64,000 bases of DNA from Gammaproteobacteria bacterium (GCA_013178375.1 JABLXQ010000001.1:235098-299097); one strand, 5' to 3'; positions 26,889 through 34,917 are shown, counted from the stretch's first letter. Program-made: numbers and translations. Notes: generated from the sequence alone by a model not told the origin.

Positions 26889-27824
26889 ATGTCCAACGGG
26901 CTACCGGTGCAACAGCGGGTTCTGGTCATCGACGACGAAAAACCCAATCTGAAAATCCTCAGCGACATCCTGCGCAACGAGGTGGACGTCATTCTCGCCA
27001 AGGGCGGCGAGCAGGGCTTCGACAAGGCCGTGCGGTTCCGCCCGGATCTGATTCTGCTGGATGTGGTGATGCCGGGCCTGGACGGCTTCCAGATCATCGA
27101 CCAGCTGCGCCGCGACGAACGCACCAGCACCATTCCGGTGATCTTCATCAGCGCCCTGTCCGATGTGGGCAACGAGGAAAAGGGCCTGATGCTGGGGGCC
27201 TGCGACTACATCCACAAGCCCTTTCACGTGGCCATCGTGCAGGCGCGGGTGCGGTTGCACCTGCAGCTGTCGCGGCAACGCCTGCTGCTGGAAGAGCTGG
27301 CCCACATCGACCCCCTTACTGCCATCGCCAACCGGCGCCGCTACGAGGAAGTGCTGCAGACCGAATGGCACGCGGCCGCGCGTTACCGCTCCGGCATCGC
27401 GCTGGTGATGGTGGATATCGACAACTTCAAACATTACAACGACTTCTACGGCCACGCCGCCGGCGACAAGGTGCTGCAGACCGTGGCACGGGTGATCTCG
27501 GCGCAACTGCGGCGGCCACGGGATTTCGTCGCCCGCTACGGTGGCGAGGAATTTGTGGTGCTGCTGCCGGAAAGCACCTGCCAGGGCAGCATCGAGATCA
27601 TGCAGGCCTGTTGCCGCGCGGTGGAATCCCTGCGCATCGACAACGAGCTGGTGCGCGAGCATCCCGTCGTCACCATCAGCGTGGGCGGCGTGAGTTGTCT
27701 GCCGGGTGTGCTGCACACGCCGGACAGCTTCCTGAAAATCGCCGACGACATGCTGTATCGCGCCAAGCACGAGGGCAAGAACCGGGTAGTCTGGCATGAT
27801 GCCGAGGATGGTGTCGGCGCCTGA
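26889..27824 (+). CDS. Response regulator-GGDEF diguanylate cyclase (PleD/WspR-like)
   Basis: This 311-residue protein has an N-terminal receiver (Asp-Asp-Glu acid pocket near 15-17, phospho-acceptor Asp58 in Leu-Leu-Asp-Val-Val-Met-Pro, Lys-Pro near 109) and a C-terminal diguanylate cyclase domain with active-site Gly-Gly-Glu-Glu-Phe (218-222). An RxxD inhibitory site (Arg-Pro-Arg-Asp, 209-212) lies five residues before it, so product inhibition by cyclic-di-GMP is expected. It starts 14 bp after the hybrid kinase stop. The kinase Hpt domain could phosphorylate Asp58 and switch on c-di-GMP synthesis. Confidence 0.92.
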   Translation: MSNGLPVQQRVLVIDDEKPNLKILSDILRNEVDVILAKGGEQGFDKAVRFRPDLILLDVVMPGLDGFQIIDQLRRDERTSTIPVIFISALSDVGNEEKGLMLGACDYIHKPFHVAIVQARVRLHLQLSRQRLLLEELAHIDPLTAIANRRRYEEVLQTEWHAAARYRSGIALVMVDIDNFKHYNDFYGHAAGDKVLQTVARVISAQLRRPRDFVARYGGEEFVVLLPESTCQGSIEIMQACCRAVESLRIDNELVREHPVVTISVGGVSCLPGVLHTPDSFLKIADDMLYRAKHEGKNRVVWHDAEDGVGA

Positions 27825-27846
27825 CGCCTTCGCAGGGGCCGGGCAC

Positions 27847-27856
27847 TTGTATACAA
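27847..27856. promoter_or_regulatory. Palindrome TTGTATACAA, probable GntR operator before acyl-CoA dehydrogenase
   Basis: This perfect 10-bp palindrome lies in the 62-bp gap upstream of the acyl-CoA dehydrogenase-gntR pair. The identical decamer forms the centre of the palindrome at 7134-7145. Its GT...AC core fits GntR-family operators and would allow autoregulation. Confidence 0.6.
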
Positions 27857-27886
27857 TCCGCTTTTTGCCTCAACCGGAGTACCCCC

Positions 27887-29047
27887 ATGTCCACCAGCAC
27901 CGACACCAGCCTCAGCGCCGCCGACCGCGAACTGTTCCGCGACAACTTCCGCAAATTCCTCGCCAACGAAGTGGAACCCCATTACGCCCAGTGGGAAAAG
28001 AACGAAATCTTCCCGCGCGAACTCTGGAACAAGATGGGTGAGAACGGCTACCTGTGCGTGGACATGCCGGAAGCCTACGGCGGTTACGGCGCCGACTTCG
28101 GCATGAGCGCGATCGTGGTGGAAGAGTTGGGATACGCCGGTTACGGCGCGCTGATGTCCAGCGTGTCGGTGCATTCCGATATCGTGGCGCCCTACATCCT
28201 GCACCTGGGAACAGAAGAGCAGAGACTGAAATGGCTGCCGAAAATGGTGACCGGCGAAGCGGTGGGCGCGATCGGCATGACCGAACCCGGTGCCGGCTCC
28301 GACCTGCAGGCCATGCGCACCAGCGCGGTGAAGCAGGGCGACAATTACGTCATCAACGGCCAGAAAACCTTCATCACCAACGGCCAGCATTGCGACGTGA
28401 TCGTACTGGCCACCAAGACCGATCCCAACGCCGGCTCCAAGGGTATCACCCTGTTCACCGTCGATTGCACCACGCCCGGTTTCCAGCGCGGCCGCAACCT
28501 GGAAAAAATGGGTCTGCATTCCGGTGATACCTCCGAACTGTTTTTCGACAACGTTACTGTGCCGGAAAGCGAAATTCTTGGCGGCCTGGGCAAGGGCTTC
28601 GCCAACCTGATGAACGAACTGCCGCGCGAGCGCCTGATCCTGGCCGTGGGTGCCATCGGTGCCTGCGACGGCATGCTGCAATGGACCATCGACTACACCA
28701 CCGAGCGCAAGGTGTTCAGCGGTACCGTGGCGCAATTGCAGAACACCCGCTTCAAGCTGGCGGAAATGAAAACCCAGATCGAAGCGAACCGCGCCTACGT
28801 GGAAAAGTGCACGGAAAAATATGTGCGCGGCGCGCTGTCCACCGTGGAAGCGTCGATGACCAAACTGTCCACCACCGAATTGCAGGGCAAGGTGGCGGAC
28901 GAGTGTCTGCAGTTGTTTGGCGGTTACGGCTACATGATGGAATACAAGATCGCCCGTGCGTTCATCGATGCGCGCATCCAGCGCATTTACGGTGGCACGT
29001 CCGAGATCATGAAAGAAATCATTGCCCGTTCGCTGGTAGGCCGCTGA
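27887..29047 (+). CDS. Acyl-CoA dehydrogenase
   Basis: This 386-residue flavoenzyme introduces a 2,3-double bond into an acyl-CoA. It has the flavin/substrate motif Gly-Met-Thr-Glu-Pro-Gly-Ala-Gly-Ser-Asp (130-139) and ends with Ile-Tyr-Gly-Gly-Thr-Ser-Glu-Ile. The residue before Gly-Thr is Gly, not the catalytic Glu of SCAD/MCAD. The base is probably Glu248 in Pro-Arg-Glu-Arg-Leu, the position used by long-chain and isovaleryl-CoA dehydrogenases. It is coupled to gntR (the next gene begins at the base after its stop) and is preceded by TTGTATACAA, so it is probably controlled by that regulator. Confidence 0.92.
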   Translation: MSTSTDTSLSAADRELFRDNFRKFLANEVEPHYAQWEKNEIFPRELWNKMGENGYLCVDMPEAYGGYGADFGMSAIVVEELGYAGYGALMSSVSVHSDIVAPYILHLGTEEQRLKWLPKMVTGEAVGAIGMTEPGAGSDLQAMRTSAVKQGDNYVINGQKTFITNGQHCDVIVLATKTDPNAGSKGITLFTVDCTTPGFQRGRNLEKMGLHSGDTSELFFDNVTVPESEILGGLGKGFANLMNELPRERLILAVGAIGACDGMLQWTIDYTTERKVFSGTVAQLQNTRFKLAEMKTQIEANRAYVEKCTEKYVRGALSTVEASMTKLSTTELQGKVADECLQLFGGYGYMMEYKIARAFIDARIQRIYGGTSEIMKEIIARSLVGR

Positions 29048-29722
29048 TTGAGCAACAGCGACTCCCAGCCCACCCGTTCCCTCAACATCACTGAAGCCCT
29101 GCGCGAGCAATTGCTGCAGGGCGAATTCCCGCCCCATGCGCGTCTGCAGGAAATTGCATTGGCGGAACGCATGGGCGTGTCACGCACGCCGATCCGCGGA
29201 GCGCTGAGTGTGCTGGCGCGGGACGGGTTGCTGGAATACGCTCCCAATCGCGGCTACACCGTGCGGCATTTTTCGCTGGACGATATTTTGAGTGCGTTCC
29301 GGGTGCGCGCGGTGCTGGAGGGATTGGGTTGTCGTCTGCTGGCGGAACAGGGCCTGGCGGACGACACCGAGCAGCGCCTGCAACAGGCCCTGCACCGGGG
29401 CGAACAACTGCTGCAGGAAGCGCAATTGCAGCAGGGCCAGTTCGACGAATGGCGCGACATGAACAAGGCCTTTCACCTGGCGATCCTGCTGGCCACCCAC
29501 AATGATCTGCTGGTCCGCTTCGCCAAAATTTCCCGCAACATTCCCATCGTCTTCAACGGCTCGTTCAAGTGGTACACGCTGAAAGATTTCCACCGTTCCC
29601 AGGATCATCACGAAGTGATTTACAGCGCCCTGAAAAACCGTCAGCCGGAACGGGCGGATTTCATGATGCAGGAACATATACTGCAGGCGGCGGAGATTCT
29701 GCGGCGGAATTATCCGGGATGA
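29048..29722 (+). CDS. GntR-family (FCD-type) transcriptional regulator
   Basis: This 224-residue regulator starts with TTG immediately after the dehydrogenase stop. The N-terminal winged-helix domain shows Leu-Gln-Glu-Ile-Ala-Leu-Ala-Glu-Arg-Met-Gly-Val-Ser-Arg-Thr-Pro-Ile-Arg (about 35-52), the GntR recognition-helix pattern. The helical C-terminal ligand domain has an FCD-like layout (Arg-x-Val-Leu-Glu and Phe-His-x-Ala). Such regulators often bind acyl-CoA or organic-acid ligands. Predicted targets are the palindrome at 27847-27856 (its own operon) and those at 7070-7083 and 7134-7145 (CoA-transferase, VOC, hydrolase). An alternative start further in would cut into the DNA-binding domain. 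Confidence 0.9.
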   Translation: MSNSDSQPTRSLNITEALREQLLQGEFPPHARLQEIALAERMGVSRTPIRGALSVLARDGLLEYAPNRGYTVRHFSLDDILSAFRVRAVLEGLGCRLLAEQGLADDTEQRLQQALHRGEQLLQEAQLQQGQFDEWRDMNKAFHLAILLATHNDLLVRFAKISRNIPIVFNGSFKWYTLKDFHRSQDHHEVIYSALKNRQPERADFMMQEHILQAAEILRRNYPG

Positions 29723-29798
29723 GAGGATACGGTGCGGAACAAGCGCGCATCGGAGCCCCCAAGTCAAAAAGCTGAAGCTGTCGTGGTTCTAATGCTGC

Positions 29799-29995
29799 CT
29801 GGAATGCATCTCGCTCGCAGGTTACTCAAACGGGTTCAGCACGTTAACGCCGGTTCCGGCAAAGTCGGCATCCTCGCCAACGTTGGGAATGGCTTTTAAA
29901 GCCTCAGTGAAACTCTTTTTATTCAGGCCCAGCAGGGCTTGCTGCAGGATTCGGCGGTGCTCTTCCTCGACACTGGCTCCGTGTTCGCCGGCCGC
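29799..29995 (-). pseudogene. Decayed vapB-vapC (fitAB) fusion remnant
   Basis: On the minus strand this block encodes the last part of an antitoxin closely similar to the one at 32613-32846 (from Ala-Gly-x-His-Gly through Gly-Glu-Asp-Ala-Asp-Phe-Ala), then passes in frame into the last residues of the toxin (Gly-Thr-Gly-Val-Asn-Val-Leu-Asn-Pro-Phe-Glu, stop at 29824-29822). Both intact genes contain GACTTTGCC at the joint, so a deletion between these 9-bp repeats removed the antitoxin end and most of the toxin. There is no start codon. The left boundary extends about 25 bp past the stop by similarity to the intact locus. The receptor gene abuts its truncated end. Confidence 0.8.
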
Positions 29996-32047
29996 TCAAT
30001 AGCGCACGACCATCCCCAGCCGGATTTCGCGGCCCCGGTTCGGTACGCCGCCTGCGATATCGCCACTGTTGGACGGCACCGAGGATTCCGTGTCGGTCAG
30101 ATTGCGCAAATCCAGATAGGTCTCCAGATCATTGCGCGGTGTCCACCCCAGACGGGCGCTCACCACCGTATAGCCGTCCAGCGTTTCCCGTTCGTCAGCA
30201 CTGCTGAGCAGGTTTTCGCGTTCGCCCTGGTATTGCAGGGTCAGGCTACCGTAGCCCTGCGGCCGGGTGTAGGTGCCCGCAATCGCCAGCCACTGTCGTG
30301 CTTCCCGAAAAAAAGCATCGGGCGTGTCGAGCAAGCGGGTGGCTGCAATGCGTGTGGTGAAATGCTCGAAAACGGCACCGGTCAGTTCGAATGTCAGCCC
30401 CTGGCTGGTCTCGCTTTCGCTGCTGTTCTGATAGGTGCGGCCGCTGTTGATGACGACAGTGCGGATCGCGTCGTCAAAACGGTTGTAGAAATAATTGGCG
30501 CTGATCTGTGCACGCTGCCATTGATGCAGCCAGATCACTTCATATGTATCGACGGTTTCCGGTTTCAGGTCTGGATTGCCCTGCAGCAGAGGATTGTTGG
30601 CGGTATACAGCTCATCGGCCTGGGGTGCGCGAAACGCCCGCCCCCACAGCAGTTTCACGCTGTCGCTGGTGGTGGGATGCAGGATGAGCCCCAGACGTGG
30701 ACTGGTGGCATGGCCCACCTGGGAATACTGGTCATAGCGCACGCCGACAATCGTCGCTGCCTGCTCACTCCAGTCATGCTGCTGTTGCAGATAAATGCCG
30801 ACAATATCCCGCTGGCTGGTTTCCGCCAGCGCGGCGGTGTGGGAAAAGTCGCCGTAGTAATTGATGACCGGCCCACCTTGTGCCAGCTGGACAATGTCAT
30901 AGTTGCTGGCTGATTCGGCTTCCAGCGAGCTGGGATTGCGATACTCCAGGCCAAACTGCAGGCTGTCGGCGTGCCCGACGCTCCAGTCGTTCTGCCAGCG
31001 CAGCCACCATTCCTGCGTCTTCACATAGGTTGTTAACAGCAGGGGGTCGGTGGAGTTGGGAGTACTGATCTGGCCGATGTCGATGGTGGCGACCGGGTGG
31101 AAGCCACTGTCGATGTCCATGATCTGGAAACCACCCAGCAGCTCACTGCGAACGTTGTCATGCCAGCGCAGGCGTTGCTCCAGCATCAGGCCGGCAAAGG
31201 TGAAGTCGTGGCGGTTGAATGCATCGTCCACGGTGCCGCCAATATAGAATTCATCAGCCTTGTTTTGTGCCAGCGCCAGTTGCAGGCGGGTGTCGCGGGA
31301 CAGCCAGAGTTGCATTTGTCCATGGAACGTCTCATAGCCATCGCGGGTATCGACGCTGCCATCGGCAAAGGAATCCGGCACCGAGTAGGAATAACCCCCA
31401 TCGCTTACAGCATGCAGCAACGTGCTGAACCGGATACCGTTCGGTGTGCTGGTATCCGAGGCGTGCTGCCAGCTGGCCTGCAGTCGTTGCTCATCGCCGA
31501 TGCCGATATCCAGCTGGCGGGCGTGATCGTCGGTGATCAGATTGATGACACCGGTGTAGGCGCCGGAGCCATATACCGCCGAACCCGGGCCGCGCATGAA
31601 TTCGACGCGCGCGAGGTTGGCGAGTGGGATATTGGCAAACACCAGCGTACTGCCGCCACTGAAGTACTCATCGATTCGCATACCGTTCAGCAGTACCAGC
31701 ATTTCGCGGTTCGTATAACCGGTGCGGCGACCGCGGATCGACATTACGGGAAGATCGCCAAAATCAGAGCTGCGGTAGGATTGGAAACCGGGCACGAAGT
31801 TGACCAGCTCCTCCACGGTGCTCACCGGTAATTTGTGGATCTCGTCGCGGGTTAACACCGTGACGGCGGAGGGCACATCGCGCAGCTTTTTCTCGGTCAG
31901 CGTGGAGCCTGTGATCACCACATTGCCCAGTTCTTCCAGGGAAAGATCAAACAGGTCAGGGGCTTCCGCGCTGGCGTACCGGGGCCAGCACAGTGCCAGT
32001 GCGATCAATCCAATTTGTAGCCTGTCGGAAAGCCACTTACGATCCAT
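29996..32047 (-). CDS. TonB-dependent outer-membrane receptor
   Basis: This 683-residue receptor has a signal peptide (about 1-27, ending Tyr-Ala-Ser-Ala-Glu), an N-terminal Leu-Phe-Asp-Leu-Ser-Leu-Glu-Glu-Leu segment seen in many gammaproteobacterial receptors, a plug domain (Asp-Val-Pro-Ser-Ala-Val-Thr-Val-Leu near 55-65; Ile-Arg-Gly-Arg-Arg; Arg-Val-Glu-Phe-x-Arg-Gly-Pro-Gly-Ser-Ala-Val-Tyr-Gly) and a C-terminal barrel ending in Val-Arg-Tyr. The ATG at 32047 gives a proper signal peptide; a longer frame to 32197 does not. No Fur box or riboswitch was seen upstream. The gene lies between intact and decayed copies of a toxin-antitoxin pair. The substrate is unknown. Confidence 0.9.
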   Translation of the reverse strand: MDRKWLSDRLQIGLIALALCWPRYASAEAPDLFDLSLEELGNVVITGSTLTEKKLRDVPSAVTVLTRDEIHKLPVSTVEELVNFVPGFQSYRSSDFGDLPVMSIRGRRTGYTNREMLVLLNGMRIDEYFSGGSTLVFANIPLANLARVEFMRGPGSAVYGSGAYTGVINLITDDHARQLDIGIGDEQRLQASWQHASDTSTPNGIRFSTLLHAVSDGGYSYSVPDSFADGSVDTRDGYETFHGQMQLWLSRDTRLQLALAQNKADEFYIGGTVDDAFNRHDFTFAGLMLEQRLRWHDNVRSELLGGFQIMDIDSGFHPVATIDIGQISTPNSTDPLLLTTYVKTQEWWLRWQNDWSVGHADSLQFGLEYRNPSSLEAESASNYDIVQLAQGGPVINYYGDFSHTAALAETSQRDIVGIYLQQQHDWSEQAATIVGVRYDQYSQVGHATSPRLGLILHPTTSDSVKLLWGRAFRAPQADELYTANNPLLQGNPDLKPETVDTYEVIWLHQWQRAQISANYFYNRFDDAIRTVVINSGRTYQNSSESETSQGLTFELTGAVFEHFTTRIAATRLLDTPDAFFREARQWLAIAGTYTRPQGYGSLTLQYQGERENLLSSADERETLDGYTVVSARLGWTPRNDLETYLDLRNLTDTESSVPSNSGDIAGGVPNRGREIRLGMVVRY

Positions 32048-32209
32048 GTGGTGACCTTGTACGGGGTTTAAGGGTACTTGCCGGAATGAGGAGCAGCCCG
32101 GTGTCAGCTTGTGTAAAGGGTAGCGTATTTCTTCGGGCATTGGCTGTGGCCAGGGTTTCGTGACCTGTGTTTGCAGCAGGCAGATGATGGAACCCATTTC
32201 GAACGCAGT

Positions 32210-32629
32210 TTATTCAAACGGGTTCAGCACGTTAATCCCGGTTCCGGCAAAGTCGCTCTCGTTGCGTGTCACCAGCGTCAAGCCGTGGGTCAGCGCAGTT
32301 GCGGCAATCTGCTTATCAATGGCATTTTCATGGTGAGGTACGCGCAGTGCGCCCCAGACCTGCGCTTCAATCGCAGTAAAATCCAGAATCTGTTCGGCAT
32401 ATTCCGTCAGAATGGCGCTCAGCCATCCATCCAGCAGAGCGGCCTGCTTCTGATCGCCCCTGTGCCGGATCAACTGTACGCCGCGCTGCAGTTCTCCCAC
32501 GGTAATGGCGCTGATGTACAGTTTGCTTTCCTGTTCAATGGCCTGCTTGAAGAACTTCCTGACGCCGGGATTGGCTTTTGTTTTTTTGCGGATTTCGCTG
32601 ATAACGTTGGTATCAATTAAATACATCAT
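32210..32629 (-). CDS. PIN-domain toxin (VapC/FitB type)
   Basis: This 139-residue PIN-domain RNase toxin carries the acidic residues of the family: Asp in Leu-Ile-Asp-Thr-Asn-Val-Ile-Ser-Glu near the N-terminus, Glu in Val-Gly-Glu-Leu, and Asp in Asn-Ala-Ile-Asp-Lys-Gln-Ile-Ala. All catalytic positions look intact. The start (32629, or ATG 32626) overlaps the antitoxin stop, as expected for translationally coupled toxin-antitoxin genes. The last residues (Gly-Thr-Gly-Ile-Asn-Val-Leu-Asn-Pro-Phe) are of FitB type and recur in the remnant at 29799-29995. Confidence 0.9.
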   Translation of the reverse strand: MMYLIDTNVISEIRKKTKANPGVRKFFKQAIEQESKLYISAITVGELQRGVQLIRHRGDQKQAALLDGWLSAILTEYAEQILDFTAIEAQVWGALRVPHHENAIDKQIAATALTHGLTLVTRNESDFAGTGINVLNPFE

Positions 32630-32846
32630 CGGCCTTGTCATCCTGGACACGGGCAAAGTCGGCATCCTCGCCAACGTTGGGAATGGCCTTTAAAGCTTCG
32701 GTGAAACTCTTTTTTTTCAGGCCCAGCAGGGCCTGCTGCAGGATTCTGCGGTGCTCTTCCTCGGCACTGATGCCGTGTTGGCCCGCCCGGGCTTTGAGGG
32801 CGGTGACAATCTCGTCTTCTACATTGCGAACCAGCAAATTAGCCAT
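32613..32846 (-). CDS. FitA/VapB-type antitoxin
   Basis: This 77-residue antitoxin has an N-terminal ribbon-helix-helix of the FitA type (Leu-Val-Arg-Asn-Val-Glu-Asp-Glu-Ile-Val-x-Ala-Leu-Lys-x-Arg-Ala) followed by a Glu-Glu-Glu-His-Arg-Arg-Ile-Leu helix and a toxin-binding tail. It would repress its own promoter together with the toxin. The ATG at 32846 was chosen over an upstream one because it begins the RHH strand directly. It overlaps the toxin start by 17 bp. Confidence 0.88.
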   Translation of the reverse strand: MANLLVRNVEDEIVTALKARAGQHGISAEEEHRRILQQALLGLKKKSFTEALKAIPNVGEDADFARVQDDKADDVFN

Positions 32847-32968
32847 GGTTGACCCCAGGTGGGTTGGTCTTGACAGTGAAATGCTAGCATTGCTATCAAG
32901 TTGGGCGCAATGCCTGTGCGATGGATTGGCGATATGGGTCAATAATCACAGGCATTTCAGATGCTTTC

Positions 32969-33568
32969 TCAGGAATTTTGCAGCAAATACCCTGTAATCA
33001 TCTCCGTCAGCCCATTCGCAATATCATCCTCCGTCATCAGCGGATGGTCCCCGCTCAGAAAGCGCACTACGGTAAAAATCGTGCTGTTCACAATGATGAA
33101 GCTTTTCACGTGCAGATCCTGCACCTGCACGTCGCGGTGGTGCTTGGCGAAATACACCCGCAGCAGTTCCAGAAAATACTGCTGCAGCACATCCGCCACC
33201 TTGTGGGTGGGCAGGCGGTACCAGTTGCGCACCAGTTCCAGATACAGCCCGGCATTGCTGTGCAGCAAGGCCAGCGCCACCCGGATCGCGGTGCGGGCCA
33301 TGACGTCCAGTTCTATATCGCCCGTGGCGCGAACGCCGGCGTCGAGAGCACGGGTCACGTCACTGGCGATCCGTTCCACCAGCGCCTCGATCAACTCCTC
33401 CTTGCTCTCGAAATACTGGTACAGCGAGCCGACGCTGACCCCCGCCAGTTCGGCGATGATCGGCGTGCTGGTGCCGTCCAGCCCGCGCTCGGCGATGCAG
33501 CGGGCGGTGGCGTCCAGCAGGGTTTCCACCATCTGGCGGGAGCGTTGCTGTTTGGGGCGCTTGCGCAT
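32969..33568 (-). CDS. TetR-family transcriptional regulator
   Basis: This 199-residue TetR regulator has an N-terminal helix-turn-helix (Glu-Leu-Ala-Gly-Val-Ser-Val-Gly-Ser-Leu-Tyr-Gln-Tyr-Phe, about 39-52) and a helical ligand-binding domain. The ATG at 33568 is the normal TetR start; an in-frame extension upstream would run into the operator. It diverges from the MpaB/P450 operon, with the 22-bp inverted repeat at 33613-33634 between them, so it is very probably the local repressor and responds to a substrate or product of that pathway. Confidence 0.9.
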   Translation of the reverse strand: MRKRPKQQRSRQMVETLLDATARCIAERGLDGTSTPIIAELAGVSVGSLYQYFESKEELIEALVERIASDVTRALDAGVRATGDIELDVMARTAIRVALALLHSNAGLYLELVRNWYRLPTHKVADVLQQYFLELLRVYFAKHHRDVQVQDLHVKSFIIVNSTIFTVVRFLSGDHPLMTEDDIANGLTEMITGYLLQNS

Positions 33569-33612
33569 GGGATGAACCTGCCTCCGGCGTGCCGGAAAGA
33601 AAACGCGAATTG

Positions 33613-33634
33613 AATGCGAATAAAGTTTCGCATT
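33613..33634. promoter_or_regulatory. TetR operator, 8-6-8 inverted repeat
   Basis: AATGCGAA (33613-33620) and TTCGCATT (33627-33634) form a perfect inverted repeat separated by 6 bp, midway between the divergent tetR and mpaB-like genes. Size and position are typical of a TetR operator. It overlaps a TTGAAT (33610-33615) that could be the -35 of the catabolic operon. Confidence 0.7.
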
Positions 33635-33669
33635 ACTGTGGCTAAAAGCCAAGCAGTGAGGATTCGCCC

Positions 33670-34905
33670 ATGACCACCGCCGTGTCGCCGCCGATTCCGG
33701 CCCGCGCCCGCCCCTTCGAGAAGGCCCGTATCAAGACGCCGGCCTGGCAGCGCCTGCTGCTGGGGCGGGATCTGTCCCCGTCCCGTGCCGAATATGATGC
33801 GGTGGTGGCCGCCTGCTGGGAAGGCGATCCGGCCATGGACAAGCTGGTGGACTGGATGTACTCGGCCGGTGCCGGCACGGCCCGCAAGCTGTTCCAGCAG
33901 GCAGTGACGCAGGGCGTGGACAGCATTCCGGACGCGCCCCAGCCGCTGCTGGATTTCTTCCGCGCCGTGGAAACGCCGCCGGTGTGGCTGGAGCCCGCGC
34001 TGATCGACGAAGGGGTCCGCTTCATTCACCGCATCGGTCTGGCCGGTCCTTATGTGCTGCGGGATCTGGCGCTGATGGGCGGCTACCTGCTGTCGGGCTT
34101 CAACCATGTGCTGGTGATGACTGGCGCGCTGAACAAGGACACCTCGCTGCGCATCGCCGAGACCGGCCAGTGGTGGGTGGACTGCACCGAGCACGGCGGC
34201 ATGGATCGTTTCGGCCCCGGCTTTCGCTCCACCCTGCATGTGCGGCTTGTGCATGCGATGGTGCGCCGTACGCTGGCTAAAAATCCCAAGTGGGATGAAA
34301 ACCAGTGGGGCGTGCCGGTGAACCAGATCGACATGGTAGCGACGTATCTTGGATTTTGCGTGGTGATGCTGGGCGGCCTGCGCCAGCTGGGGATTCCGGT
34401 AACCGCGCGCGAATCCAAAGCGGTGATGCACCTGTGGGCCTATGCCGGCTGGCTGATGGGCGTGGACGAGCGCTGGCTGGTGCACACCGAGCGCGATGGC
34501 ATCGTGCTGCTGGCGCACACGTTCATGACGCAGAGCCGCCCCGACTGGACCAGCCAGGAACTGGGCCGGGCGCTGTCGAAGGAACCATTGACCCGCAAAT
34601 ATTCCAACTTCGCCAACCTGCGCAGCAAGCTGGCCTATCACCAGCATCTCAGTGTGAGCCGCTATTTTCTCGGCAAGCAGAAAATGCAGCAGCTGGGCCT
34701 GCCCGGCGACATCCTGCCCTGGTTTCCCCTCCTGACGGCAGTGCCGCGCTGCGTGAGTTATCTCGGGCAGAAAGCCGTGCCGGCCCTGCGCCAGCGCCAG
34801 GAAGAGGAAGGCCGCGCCGCCCAGGTGGCCGTGTTGCAACAGATGTTCGGCGATTCCGCCGCGGCAGTGGGCATCCACCGTGACCAGAACGCGCCGGCGC
34901 ACTGA
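33670..34905 (+). CDS. MpaB/Lcp-like (DUF2236) oxygenase family protein
   Basis: This 411-residue protein matches the oxygenase MpaB/latex-clearing-protein family (DUF2236). The conserved core Leu-His-Val-Arg-Leu-Val-His-Ala-Met-Val-Arg-Arg (189-200) contains His195, equivalent in position to the proximal heme ligand of Lcp, and is followed by Trp-Gly-Val-Pro-Val-Asn-Gln. Lcp enzymes cleave polyisoprene oxidatively using a b-type heme; fungal MpaB cleaves a farnesyl side chain. There is no secretion signal, so action is intracellular. The P450 follows after 12 bp. A terpenoid side-chain substrate is a reasonable guess. Confidence 0.82.
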   Translation: MTTAVSPPIPARARPFEKARIKTPAWQRLLLGRDLSPSRAEYDAVVAACWEGDPAMDKLVDWMYSAGAGTARKLFQQAVTQGVDSIPDAPQPLLDFFRAVETPPVWLEPALIDEGVRFIHRIGLAGPYVLRDLALMGGYLLSGFNHVLVMTGALNKDTSLRIAETGQWWVDCTEHGGMDRFGPGFRSTLHVRLVHAMVRRTLAKNPKWDENQWGVPVNQIDMVATYLGFCVVMLGGLRQLGIPVTARESKAVMHLWAYAGWLMGVDERWLVHTERDGIVLLAHTFMTQSRPDWTSQELGRALSKEPLTRKYSNFANLRSKLAYHQHLSVSRYFLGKQKMQQLGLPGDILPWFPLLTAVPRCVSYLGQKAVPALRQRQEEEGRAAQVAVLQQMFGDSAAAVGIHRDQNAPAH

Positions 34906-34917
34906 GGAGTGGATCCC

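Noticed and set aside
19714..28000. Very long minus-strand open frames (19714-21666, 23416-25338, 25384-26607, 27536-29137)
   Set aside because: They lie antisense to the hybrid kinase, cyclase and acyl-CoA dehydrogenase, contain no family motifs, and are His/Gln-rich in the way expected of reverse frames of GC-rich genes.
29723..29798. Possible transposon end or attachment site beside the vapBC remnant
   Set aside because: No inverted terminal repeat, target duplication, transposase or integrase was found near either boundary.
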